Assembly (NCBI GenBank): GCA_900095165.1
Contig: LT606947.1
Coordinates: 744,001 to 808,000, forward strand
Direction: 5' to 3'
Length of the DNA: 64,000 nt
From: Polynucleobacter necessarius
GTDB taxonomy: Bacteria > Pseudomonadota > Gammaproteobacteria > Burkholderiales > Burkholderiaceae
The notes below the pieces were generated by a model, which ran no database searches, was not told the origin of the DNA, and was given only the letters and a program-made list of their open reading frames with translations. The translations under genes and the position numbers were made by a program. Positions 9,996 to 19,500 of the stretch are shown here, piece by piece (position 1 is the stretch's first letter; every line of letters starts with the position of its first letter).

Positions 9996-10030
9996 TAAAG
10001 CGGACCCTCAAGAACGAGAGTCTTCGCTTA
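9996..10030. terminator. Hairpin between converging genes
   Basis: AAGCG-GACCCTC / GAGAGTC-TTCGCTT forms an imperfect stem with a 6-nt loop in the 39-nt gap between the MFS gene and the CoA transferase, which converge here. It probably serves as a terminator in both directions; the U-tract is poor. Confidence 0.45.
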
Positions 10031-10033
10031 TTG

Positions 10034-11233
10034 CTACGCAGCAACAGAACCCTTAGACAAAAGATTTTTAATCTCACCCTCTGAATACCCAAGCTCAGCC
10101 AAGATTTCTTTAGTCTGCTCTCCGGATTTGGGTGGATTTAAGCGCACGCCCAATCTCTGACCATTCATCATGATGGGTAATAAAGGAGCGGCGGTTTGAT
10201 CCCCCGCTCTTGGACCATCCGTTAGGGTAATTGGCACTAATCCACCAGTAGCGATCAAGTGCGGGTCGTTAAACAATTCTTCTGGCTTGGTGATGGGAGC
10301 AAAAGGTAAGCCATGCTCTTCAAAAATTGCAGATATCTGCGCAGCGCTGTACCCAGAGATTCTTTTTTTGATTTCTGGAATTAGAGTAGGTCTTGCTGCC
10401 ACTCTCTGATTATTTAATTTAAGACTCGGATCGTCGAATAGATCTGAAAAACCGAATACATCGCAAAATATTTTCCACTGTGTATCAGTAACAACAGCTA
10501 AAAATACTTTTTCGCCATTTCCCAATTCAAACACATCATAAATTGCCCATGCAGAGATACGACTGGGCATCGGCTTGGCTGGTTTACCTGTCACCGCATA
10601 CTGCATCATGTGCTGACCAACCAAAAATACATTGTTCTCAAATAGAGAGCTCTGAATTTCTTGCCCTTCTCCAGTGATATCTCTTTGCCTTAATGCCGCC
10701 ATCACGCCGATAGCACCAAAAACGCCGCCCATAATGTCATTCACAGAAGATCCCGCACGCAACGGCCTATCCTCTGGCCCAGTCATATAAGCTAGACCGC
10801 CCATCATCTGCACAACCTCATCTAAAGCAGTGCGGTGATCATACGGACCGGGCAAAAAGCCTTTATGAGATACGTAAATAAGCCTGGGATTGGTCTTTTT
10901 TAAAGTCGCATAATCTAATCCCAGCTTTGACATCGTCTGCGGCTTAAAGTTTTCACTAACGACATCTGCCGTAGTTATTAACTTTTTTACCAACTCGATA
11001 CCCTCTGCCGACTTCATATCCACAGCAATGCTTTTCTTATTGCGATTGAACATAGGGAAAAATCCTGCACCCGACCCCACTAAATCTCGCGTCTTATCCC
11101 CATCGATTGGCTCAACTTTAATAACTTCTGCACCAAGATCGCTCAGCACCATGCCACAAGTGGGGCCCATCACCATGTGAGTAAATTCAACAATACGAAT
11201 ACCTGCGTATGGAAGCATTTTTTGATCACTCAT
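10034..11233 (-). CDS. CaiB/BaiF-type (family III) CoA transferase
   Basis: Family III CoA transferases move CoA between carboxylic acids through an aspartyl-CoA thioester. The features seen are GIRIVEFTHMVMGPTCGMVLSDLGAEVIKVE at the N-terminus, NRNKKSIAVDMKS, the SENFKPQTM loop, and a region (DEVVQMMGGLAYMTG, about 140-155) holding the acidic residues near the expected catalytic Asp. I chose the ATG at 11233 (MSDQKML); a GTG at 11245 overlapping the upstream stop is possible. It follows the HMG-CoA-lyase-like gene with no gap, so the two form an operon, probably activating and cleaving a branched or hydroxylated dicarboxylic acid. The substrate is not known. Confidence 0.9.
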   Translation of the reverse strand: MSDQKMLPYAGIRIVEFTHMVMGPTCGMVLSDLGAEVIKVEPIDGDKTRDLVGSGAGFFPMFNRNKKSIAVDMKSAEGIELVKKLITTADVVSENFKPQTMSKLGLDYATLKKTNPRLIYVSHKGFLPGPYDHRTALDEVVQMMGGLAYMTGPEDRPLRAGSSVNDIMGGVFGAIGVMAALRQRDITGEGQEIQSSLFENNVFLVGQHMMQYAVTGKPAKPMPSRISAWAIYDVFELGNGEKVFLAVVTDTQWKIFCDVFGFSDLFDDPSLKLNNQRVAARPTLIPEIKKRISGYSAAQISAIFEEHGLPFAPITKPEELFNDPHLIATGGLVPITLTDGPRAGDQTAAPLLPIMMNGQRLGVRLNPPKSGEQTKEILAELGYSEGEIKNLLSKGSVAA

Positions 11234-11241
11234 TTCGCACT

Positions 11242-12174
11242 TCACTGTATTGCCGCCTCAAAACCTTTGGGCACTCCAGCCTCAGCAATCATTCCATAAA
11301 TTTGCTCATTAGAAACACCGGCCCGCAGGGGCTTGCGCGACTCTAATAACAAATCCAAATGAATGCCTGTTTTGATTCCCATCGCCTCAAACATAAATAC
11401 CAAATCCTCAGTGACCACGTTTCCTGAAGCCCCAGGAACATATGGGCATCCACCTATACCACCCATGGAAGAATCAAATGAAGTCACACCAACTTCATAT
11501 GCCGCCAGGCAATTTGCCAGGCCCAGTCCACGAGTATTGTGCAAATGAGCAGCCCCAGCATGCTGACCAATGGCAATTTTTAAGCGCTTAAATAATCTTT
11601 GGATTTGCGCAGGATTTGCATAGCCAGTAGTATCCGACAAACCAGACTCGTCAGCACCAGCCTCAATCACCTGCTCAGCCATTCTAATAACATCATCTTC
11701 AGCCACCAATCCTTGCAAGGTGCATCCAAATGCAGTTGCTATACCAGCCTCCACTTTCACTTGAGGGGCAACTTCTTTTCGATAAGCAGAAATTTTCTTT
11801 ACTTCCTCAATCATCTCTTCGCGCGTCTTGCGAACATTGGCCAATGAATGTGCAGCACTTGCTGATACTGGAATGGTGATCTTGTCTACGCCTGCCTCAA
11901 TTGCAGCTTGCGCACCCCGTAGGTTTGGCACTAAGGCCATGACCGTTAAACCAGGCAATGTTTTTGCGTAGCGAACCACCTCTGCTGCATCAGCCATTTG
12001 TGGCAATAACTTAGCCGGCACAAATGAGGCTACTTCAATCTCTTTAACGCCCGCCTGGTATAGCGCATTAATTCACGCATGTTTTGCTGCCGTTGGCATG
12101 ATGGACTTAATGGATTGAAGCCCATCCCTAGGGCCCACTTCGCTAATTAATACATCGGTTGACGCGGAGTTCAT
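11242..12174 (-). pseudogene. Hydroxymethylglutaryl-CoA lyase-like protein with an in-frame UGA
   Basis: An HMGL-like TIM-barrel lyase: SEVGPRDGLQS near the N-terminus, EIEVASFVPAKLLPQMADA, GLSDTTGYANPAQI, HLHNTRGLGLAN (metal-binding His pair) and GGIGGCPYVPGASGN (catalytic Cys loop). From ATG 12174 the frame is open for 311 codons except TGA at 12075-12073, between KHA and INALYQAGV. Relatives have Trp there as I recall, so TGG-to-TGA is likely. Reinitiation at the GTG at 12021 would skip the N-terminal strand and catalytic residues. Related enzymes cleave HMG-CoA or citramalyl-CoA. It is first in an operon with the CoA transferase and divergent from the IclR regulator. Confidence 0.8.
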
Positions 12175-12187
12175 TAAGTTCTATCCT

Positions 12188-12204
12188 ATAGAATTCTGTT
12201 CTAT
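12188..12204. promoter_or_regulatory. Inverted repeat between the lyase and the IclR regulator
   Basis: ATAGAA-TTCTG-TTCTAT is a 6-bp inverted repeat in the 59-bp divergent intergenic region. Its spacing and position suit an IclR-type operator controlling both directions. Binding by the adjacent regulator is inferred. Confidence 0.55.
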
Positions 12205-12233
12205 TATTAAAACATAATTACCCAGCTCTGTCG

Positions 12234-12956
12234 ATGCCAAAAAAATCCTCCAAGCCCACAACTGAGAGCATTCCAATTTCCACATCCGGGGTGGCAGCAG
12301 TTGATAAGTCTTTGGCCATACTGCGGCTGTTTTCCTCTACACAACGCGAACTATCTCTACATCAAATTTCTACAAGCACTGGCCTTTATAAAAGTACGGC
12401 ATTGCGCATGCTAGCCTCCCTTGGTAATGCACTATTGGTGGTGAAACGTGCAGATGGAATGTATATGCTTGGGCCTGCCATTGCATTGCTAAATACCGCT
12501 TATCAAGAACAAGAATCTTTAGGCATGTTGATTATTCCGGCCTTGGAGAATCTTGTGAAATCTACCCAGGAAAGTGCGGCATTTCATGTGCGCGAGGGAA
12601 ATAAGCTGCTCTGCCTATTCCGCGTAGATTCTCAACAAGCTTTAAGAGACCACATCAAAGTTGGAGATTTATTACCTATTGATAAGGGTGCCGGTGGCAA
12701 AGTATTACAAGCTTTCGAAGGCGCTACTGGAAAGGTATTTAACCAAATTAGATCGGATATGGTGCTTGCAATTTCAGGCGACAGAACTAAAGAAATCTTT
12801 GGAATCTCTGCCCCAGTATTTACTGCTGATGGGCTAATTGGCGTCATCACACTAACGATGCCAACCTACCGCTTTGACCTTAGCAAAACATTAGCCGTTA
12901 AGGCTAGTGCAAATAAGTTAACCGGACTTCTTGGTGGTCAGTTCATTTCACGGTAA
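12234..12956 (+). CDS. IclR-family transcriptional regulator
   Basis: A 240-residue regulator with an N-terminal winged helix-turn-helix (about 20-80: AVDKSLAILRLFSSTQRELSL, then STGLYKSTALRMLASL) and a C-terminal IclR effector domain (ESAAFHVREGNKLLCLFRVDS, GKVLQAF, ISAPVFTADGLIGVITL). It is divergent from the lyase/CoA-transferase operon across a 59-bp gap holding an inverted repeat. IclR proteins usually control the neighbouring catabolic genes, so it probably senses their substrate. It appears intact although the lyase it faces is interrupted. Confidence 0.92.
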   Translation: MPKKSSKPTTESIPISTSGVAAVDKSLAILRLFSSTQRELSLHQISTSTGLYKSTALRMLASLGNALLVVKRADGMYMLGPAIALLNTAYQEQESLGMLIIPALENLVKSTQESAAFHVREGNKLLCLFRVDSQQALRDHIKVGDLLPIDKGAGGKVLQAFEGATGKVFNQIRSDMVLAISGDRTKEIFGISAPVFTADGLIGVITLTMPTYRFDLSKTLAVKASANKLTGLLGGQFISR

Positions 12957-12997
12957 AAGTAAATGCAGAAGCAAACCCAGAGCTAAATGGCCGTAGT

Positions 12998-13034
12998 AGG
13001 GGATAAGGAATCCGTGATTTCCTTATCCCCCCCT
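12998..13034. terminator. Strong hairpin after the IclR gene
   Basis: GGGGATAAGGAA / TTCCTTATCCCC form a perfect 12-bp stem with an 8-nt loop, about 40 nt past the IclR stop and just past the end of the opposing small gene. A clear U-tract is missing on both sides, so it may be a bidirectional terminator or an mRNA-stabilising hairpin. Confidence 0.6.
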
Positions 13035-13045
13035 ACCTACTGCTT

Positions 13046-13189
13046 TTACTGGCACTTACGAGTAAATACTTGTTTGTTAGAAGCCTCACTGCGCTTAGTG
13101 TTTTTCAACACTGTGCAGTAAGACAGAATCATTATCACTGCCAATGAGATCCCGTTAAAGTTATTCATCAAGTTGCTTAAAGTGTTCAT
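13046..13189 (-). CDS. Small single-helix membrane peptide (47 aa), unrecognised
   Basis: A 47-residue open frame (MNTLSNLMNNFNGISLAVIM...) with a good ribosome-binding site, AGGAG about 7 nt before the ATG, one hydrophobic helix (ISLAVIMILSYCTVL) and a basic C-terminus (KNTKRSEASNKQVFTRKC). The gene fills the gap between IclR and umuC and ends near a strong hairpin. I do not recognise the family. Support is the Shine-Dalgarno, the membrane segment and the terminator-like hairpin; comparative data would decide. Confidence 0.5.
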   Translation of the reverse strand: MNTLSNLMNNFNGISLAVIMILSYCTVLKNTKRSEASNKQVFTRKCQ

Positions 13190-13304
13190 TTTTTTCTCCT
13201 TTTTGCTATTTAATTACCGCTATGAATTCAGAATATTGAATATGAAACTCACGAAATGAGCTTGTAAAAAATACCGGGGTTTATTGATCAGTTTTTCATA
13301 TTCC

Positions 13305-14634
13305 TTACCTCGCCACCGGCAATTCATCCCAATCTGTGGTGTAGTTTGGCGATCTATTGCCTGATCTCATTTGCCAGTCTTGCTTGGTTCCGGATGCGGC
13401 AGTTTTGATGGCGGCATTACCAAAGCGACTATTGATTGAGTCCATCGCCTTCATCAATCCAGCGGACTTGCCCTTAACTTCCATGTCATCAAATAATGAT
13501 TGCTGCATGGTGGGCTTGTCAGACAAGAGATTGAGAATGACGCCCGCTTTCTTGTACTTAAAGCCGGCCTTATAGATTTGCTTTAGTCCTTTTAATGCTG
13601 CGCTTGTGAGTATTAAGGTGTTATCACTGGGATCACTCAGCACCACTGCGATGCTTTGGTGATGTTGCGGCTCAAACGGTTTATGCGGATTGGTTTGCAC
13701 AAAGATGGTGAGCGCGCCCGTAACGGACTTTTGGCTCCTCAATTTCTCAGCACCTCTTGCAGCATGGGTAGCTACAGACTCAGCCAACTCCTCCATGGAG
13801 GTCACTGGCTTACCAAAGCTTCTTGAAGAAATAATCTGTTGTTTAGCTGGAGCCACTTCTTCGAGCTGCAAGCAAGATACGCCACGCAACTCATAGCAAA
13901 TACGCTCAATCACAATACTGAACTGTTGGCGCATGGCTTGTGGCGATACTTGCACGAGATCAAATACGCTATTGATCTTGAGTTCTTTGAGTTTCTTAGC
14001 AGTCTTACCGCCAATACCCCATACCTCACCTACCGCTGTCTCCGCTATCCATTGATAGAGCGCTTCTTTGGGCATGGAGCTAATGTCACATACGTCAGCG
14101 AACTGAGGATGTTTTTTAGCCAAGTGGTTAGCCAACTTAGCGAGTGTCTTACTAGCACCAATACCAACACATACAGGCAAGCCTGTAGCGGCTTTAACAT
14201 CTTGCTTGATGATTTGACCTAAGCTAGTTGGATCAGCATATTGCTTAAGCACTGTCTCGATTTGGAGAAAGCTCTCATCGATACTGTAGACCTCTAAATT
14301 GGGCGTGAACCTTCTTAAGACTTCGACTACCCTGCTACTCATGTCGCCATACAAGGTTGTAGTTTGATGAATAAGCTTGAATGCCATGTTGTTTAGCGAG
14401 ATCCTTCATCTGAAACCATGGGGTTGCCATCTTCACACCCAGCGCCTTGATTTCCGCACTACGCGCTACGGCGCAACCATCATTATTGGAGAGCACCACC
14501 ATGGGTACACCCTCTAACTTGGGGGCAAACACACGCTCGCAAGATACATAGAAGTTGTTCACATCCACGAGTGCGAATAGCTGATTAGTCTGGCCTGCTT
14601 GGTTTATGGTGTTTGCTGACGTTTTGGTGCTCAT
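13305..14634 (-). pseudogene. umuC: DNA polymerase V catalytic subunit UmuC, frameshifted
   Basis: A Y-family translesion polymerase. The N-terminal piece has [17 protein letters not shown] and [12 protein letters not shown]. The C-terminal piece has YSIDESFLQI (catalytic SIDE motif), GIGASKTLAKLANHLAKK and IGGKTAKKLKEL. The two lie in different frames: AYSSNY then LYGDMSSR, with one extra A in TACAACC at about 14357-14360. Each half alone is inactive. It follows umuD with a 4-nt overlap region and is controlled by the SOS box at 15130. Loss of pol V would lower damage-induced mutagenesis. Confidence 0.9.
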
Positions 14635-15118
14635 ATCGATTTACCGTTTTTGCTACTAGCGTGGCTATATCGGCGCACCACTCCAACAACCACACCCCAG
14701 ATTTGAAGTTCGCTGTTCTCATTAAAAGTAATGGTTTGGTAACTTGGATTCTCAGGTTGGAGCTCTGTTTTTCCGCATAATTGATAGAGGCGCTTGATGG
14801 TGTACTCGTCATCCACTACGGCAACCACGATGTCTTTATGTTTTGGCTTGAGGGCTTTATCGACCACTACTTTGTCGCCGTCACAAATACCCGCACCCAT
14901 CATCGAATCACTCTTGACGGTGAACATGAAAGTGGCTGGCTTGTTTTGAACGAGATAGCTGTTCAGATCGAGCCCTTCCTCAGCATAATCAGCCGCTGGA
15001 CTCGGAAATCCCGCTGAAATACGGTGACTCAGAAGCTTGAACTCATAGGCACTATGAGCAGCTAAGGCTTGTGGAGCCTGGCTTAAGGTCGCTTTTGGGG
15101 GGTCATCTGAGTCGTCAT
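14631..15118 (-). pseudogene. umuD: UmuD, LexA-like autoprotease; start region frameshifted
   Basis: A LexA/UmuD-type S24 peptidase: KSDSMMGAGI carries the catalytic Ser and DEYTIKRLY the catalytic Lys. The likely cleavage site is AG in ISAGFPSPAADYAEEG. After RecA-stimulated self-cleavage UmuD' joins UmuC to form pol V. The ATG at 15118 lies just behind the SOS box, but from it the frame ends after 11 codons. The UmuD frame opens after the six-G run (C on this strand) at 15097-15102, where one base seems lost. The first in-frame ATG is at 14927, past the cleavage site and just before the catalytic Ser. Confidence 0.8.
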
Positions 15119-15129
15119 AGGTATTAATA

Positions 15130-15149
15130 TACTGTATGTTTATACAGTA
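15130..15149. promoter_or_regulatory. SOS box (LexA operator) of umuDC
   Basis: TACTGTATGTTTATACAGTA is a 20-bp near-perfect palindrome fitting the proteobacterial LexA consensus CTGT-N8-ACAG. It lies 12 nt before the umuD ATG. The operator is intact although both genes of the operon are broken. Confidence 0.93.
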
Positions 15150-15379
15150 TATGTAAAAACCTTAAAAATGACGCTCTTTTTGTTGCTTTTGAGCTATTTA
15201 CCTAAATATTGAGCAATAAAAAATCGCCCGCAGGTGGTTGGCGTAAGTCGCTTGTTCTTAGCAAAAAGCAAAGGCCAAAATGGCTGGATCATCTAAGAAA
15301 GCATTCGAGGTGTAGATGCTTGCCCGGTAAAACCAGGTATACCCCACTTCGATGATCTCAGCCAAGCGCTCCATTGCTT
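15150..15379. other. Intergenic stretch between umuD and the TPR protein
   Basis: Mostly without signal. A 38-codon minus-strand frame starts at 15374 (MERLAEIIEVGYTWFY), 6 nt after the stop of the TPR gene, with no clear ribosome-binding site. I do not recognise it and do not call it. The AT-rich part around 15150-15230 is likely the umuDC promoter and its upstream flank. Confidence 0.35.
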
Positions 15380-16207
15380 TTAGATATCACTCATAAAATC
15401 GCCGCCGCCACTGTCATCCCATGAACTAGCGCCACCATCATCCCAAGAGCTGGCATCACGCACACCAAAGTTTGGGTCTAAAGAAGCTGGGCCACCTACT
15501 TGATTGAGATTGGGATTTGAATTCGCATTGGAATGACCATTATCGTGACCACCCATGAGGTTGCTTGCTAATGCTTGACCAGCATACATACCAGCACCCA
15601 ATGCGGCGCCAGTAGCTAAGCTACCCATAAGACCACTTCCCATGCCGCCTGCTGGGGCACCAGGGTACCCAGAATTACCAGGACCGCCTGGATAACCAGC
15701 AGGACCGCCTGGAGTACCTGGATAGCCAGCACTCGGTGCGTTATAGACCTGCACTGCTTCAGCCTTACGACGCTTCATCACGATCACGACGCCAATTACC
15801 AGGATGGCAATCAAACCCCAGAAGAGTGGATTACTAAAAATGGATGCCTGAGTGGCGACAGGTGCAACCTGAGTGCCAGCCAATTGCATCTGGAGTTTTT
15901 GCACAGACTCAGCTTGAGCAAATGGCAAACCAGGCGCTAAGTTTTGCGCTTTGATGAAATGATTGCGAGCTGCTTCTAACTTGCCTTCCTTGATGTAAAG
16001 CTCAGAAGCCACATAGTGGGCTTTGGCGCTATTAGGATGGTTTTGTAAAACCTCTTTCATCATGGCATCGGCTTTAGCCATCTGCCCAGACTGCACCGCT
16101 TGGTATACCTCAGGCAAAGTTGCCTCGGCAAAAGCTGCGTTGCTGATTAACAGTAGCGCTGCTGCGAATACGCCAACCAATAAATTAATTACTTTACGAA
16201 TTGTCAT
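15380..16207 (-). CDS. Periplasmic TPR protein with one membrane anchor and Gly/Pro-rich tail
   Basis: The ATG at 16207 is preferred over the upstream one because AAGGAGTCCTG precedes it directly and the signal peptide starts there (MTIRKVINLLVG...NAAFA). Residues about 30-110 form TPR-like helices (AHYVASELYIKEGKLEAARN). A transmembrane helix follows (LFWGLIAILVIGVVIVM), then a Gly/Pro/Tyr-rich repeat region (GYPGTPGGPAGYPGG) and an Asp/Trp-rich end with duplicated ASSWDD. The tail would be cytoplasmic. TPR proteins of this kind scaffold other proteins; the partner is unknown. Confidence 0.75.
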   Translation of the reverse strand: MTIRKVINLLVGVFAAALLLISNAAFAEATLPEVYQAVQSGQMAKADAMMKEVLQNHPNSAKAHYVASELYIKEGKLEAARNHFIKAQNLAPGLPFAQAESVQKLQMQLAGTQVAPVATQASIFSNPLFWGLIAILVIGVVIVMKRRKAEAVQVYNAPSAGYPGTPGGPAGYPGGPGNSGYPGAPAGGMGSGLMGSLATGAALGAGMYAGQALASNLMGGHDNGHSNANSNPNLNQVGGPASLDPNFGVRDASSWDDGGASSWDDSGGGDFMSDI

Positions 16208-16364
16208 CAGGACTCCTTGCAGGATGTTTCGTGTGAATTTCATTATCCCTAGTTTGGGGATTTTTGCTATTCCTTATTTATATAGGGTCTTTAAGGGGGA
16301 TTTCAAGAGGCATATCACCTCTTTCAGACTTGAATGCCCTTAATTTTGTAGCTATATAAATTCA

Positions 16365-16550
16365 TTGCTGGTCACCCTTAGGATAGACAAGGATGTTTTA
16401 GATTTCTATAAATCTAAAGGCGAAGGTTGGCAAACTTTCATCAATCAGGTGCTAGGTGAAATCAAAAAAGAGGCCAAATCGGTTTCTGCCGTTGAGAAAA
16501 AAATCATCAAAGGTAATTTAATTTCAAGCAAACTAAAAATTGCCACCTAA
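16365..16550 (+). pseudogene. BrnA-like antitoxin C-terminal remnant
   Basis: VTLRIDKDVLDFYKSKGEGWQTFINQVL matches the ribbon-helix-helix part of BrnA antitoxins. Upstream in frame there is no ATG or GTG before a stop at 16341, and no BrnT toxin is next to it, so the N-terminus and the partner gene are lost. The tail after about residue 35 (KKEAKSVSAVEKKIIKGN) is Lys-rich and not typical. Only the TTG at 16365 could start it. This is probably a decayed TA module rather than a working gene. Confidence 0.6.
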
Positions 16551-16558
16551 GGATGCTC

Positions 16559-19500
16559 TTAATTCATCTCCTTAATCTCACCCTTTGCGGAGATTAAATA
16601 CGCCTTAGCAGGCTTATCTGGCCGAATTCTGCCCAGCTCTTGTTTGTAGTTGTTTAGCTGTGCGCGGTACTTCTCATGCGCCTCACTACCCTCTTCTGGA
16701 ACGGTGAGCTTGTAATCAAGTATGGCCAGGTGATCGTCAAATTCTACTAGGCGATCTAAACGGAAGCCCTTGCCTTCCTTATCAGCGATGTCGATCTCAT
16801 TCCAGGCTTGAACCCACTGGTTTTCGGCGAGGTACTTTTGCAGCGCTTTTGCACTCATAACAACCTGAACTCGCTCTGTCAGTTTTTTGGCCTGCTCTTG
16901 ATTGATGTTGAGCCAATTCATAAGCTCTTGCTCGCTTGGCATTAGGGTTGTTGTTTGACTGCCTGAATGTGGAGTTAAGAACTCTAGTAATTTATGGAAA
17001 TGCGTTCCCTCTTCCAAAATCTCTGGATCGGGTTGCTCTACCGCTTGCGTCTGTTCTTTTGCTTTTTCAGCAATCGCTAGCGCACCGCTTTCAATATTAG
17101 AAATTGTTTCTTGATGAGATTGTTTTGCCGCATCCCATGACAATTGGAAATGATTTATCTGGAATGGTTCGCTACTGCTGGAATTTACCTTCTCCTGCTC
17201 TTGGGGTGGCGGCTCACCTAACTGGGTAACATCCAAAGTCTCGACATCTGCGGCAAGCGCTCTGCCATACCAAGATTTTTTGCTAATACCATCTCCGATG
17301 TGAGATTGAACACCGCTAATCCATAAGCCTTGCTGTGCGCGTGTCATCGCAACGTATAGGACGTTCCAATTTTCATTCTCACTAACTTCATTTTCTTTTT
17401 CGTAGATTGCCGCACGCTTCTCTGTCAAAGACTTTGCGGTATACAGAGAAAGATGGCTTGGGCTACTCTCATCTGGAGACCAGTTCATTAGTACACCACG
17501 ATGAGGTGCCTTCCACTCTGTGTGGTTGGCATCGAGCATGATAACAAATGGTGCTTCTAGCCCCTTAGCGCCATGGATAGTCATGAGGCGCACGCGCTTG
17601 TGCTGATCTTCATCGGACATCTCGCTGTCGAAATCAACTTCACCAATGTCGTCTTCAACCTCTGCATCCACGTCCCCTTCATCCGGGGTCTCATCATCGT
17701 CACCCCGACGCATCACGTTAATCTCTTCGATAAAGCGACTCAAGCTCGGATAGCGACCACCATCTTGATTTAAGGCGAGTTCCAAGAAGACATCCAAATT
17801 AGCCAATACCTGAGCGCGCGCTAGATTTTGCGAGGCCACCACATAACTGACTCGTAAATTACTCTCTTGATAAATTAGATCAAGCAGGTCATGCACAGGC
17901 AACAGTTCGCCCAACCCTCTCCAGCGCTCTAAATAGCGTGCGGCTTTTTGTATAGATGTATCGATGCTACCCTGTAAAGCATCCCACCAAGATGATTTAG
18001 TTTGACCTTGGATTTCACCGTAGCTATCACCAACATGACTACTGATCGCCTGCATTTGCTGCTCAGTAAAACCAAAGATAGGGCTACGTAGCACCTGCGC
18101 TAGCGGTAAATCATGCCTCGGGGATACCAAGACAGTAAGTAAGGCAATTAAGTCATCGATCTCCAAAGTATTAAGGAGGCCGCCTAAGCGAGAACTATCG
18201 TACGCCAAGCCTGCTTCGCGCAGTGCTCGCTCAAATTGCGGCAAGTAGGCTCGGCGCTTGACGAGCAATATAAAGTCACTAGCTCTTGCTGGGCGCCAAT
18301 ACTCGTTGCCATCTTTTTTATCAATCACTTGGCGTGTTGCCAAAACACGATGAATCAAGCGACTTACTTGTTGACCTTCCCAATAACGTTGTTGCACTCC
18401 GACAGTAAGCCCTGAATCCTCAATTGGATTATCTAGAGCGCTACCAGTGCGTTCAGCTTGATCTTGCTCTGTACGCTCAATGAGTGGCAATAACATCGCC
18501 TCACCCTTGGCGGCAAAATCCTGTTCAGCAATACCCTCTATCGGCGCTTTCCAGTCAGTATCTTGTTTGGCAAATATATAGCTCGGTGGAACTGTATCCG
18601 CTAAAAAGATCTTGTTAACCACATCATTAATTGCATCAGCATTTCTGCGGGTGGTGTTCTTTTCTAAATACTTCGCCTCTAAAGTCGATTCCAAGAATTT
18701 TCTGGCGCTGGTAAACAATCTTGGATCAGCACGGCGGAATCGATAGATCGACTGCTTGGGATCTCCGACAATAAAGACGCTTGGACGAGAGCCGTCTTGC
18801 CCATAACCTTCCAGCCAAGAACGCAAAATCTGCCATTGCAGTGGATTGGTATCCTGAAACTCATCAATCAGAATATGGCTGTACTTAGCATCCAATCTTG
18901 ATTGTAGGTAAGCGGCATTAGCCGGATCAGCCATTAACCGGCTAACCCCAATTTCTAAGTCATCAAAGTCACGCACACGCATCGACTCTTTTGCCTTTTG
19001 CATATGACCTAGCATTGCTTCACTCATAGCGAACCAAGCGACATTGATTGCATAAGCATCTTGATCATTCTTCCAAGAGAACCATGCCTCATATGCATTT
19101 ACCCAAGCATTACGAATGGAGGTGATCTGCGTTGGGTCGCCGCCAGTCGCAGCAAAATACTTCTGCATAGGTGAAGACATGTTTGCTATGTCGTCCGATG
19201 GAGCGCGCTTCTGATTTAAAAAGCAGCTTTGCCATGCATTCTCAATCTCTACGATGGATTGCCCTGCAGCATGAAGCTCGATCGCCTTCTGAATCAACGA
19301 CACTCTCTTTTTTTGAGTGGCAGTGCCATTACTAAAGCAATCGAGCATCACTTGTAAATCTTCTTTAGTGCCAGGGCGACGCCAAAACTCTTCTAGCGGG
19401 CTTGGCAAAGATAGATTCGGTAAGCATTGCGCTAAAGCATCGGCTGGACTAATGCCCTTAGTCTTGCAAGAAGCCAAAAAGAACGTCCAAGCACCTCTTT

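Noticed and set aside
15258-15374. 38-codon frame after the TPR gene (MERLAEIIEVGYTWFY)
   Set aside because: No ribosome-binding site and no recognised family; listed only as part of the intergenic stretch.
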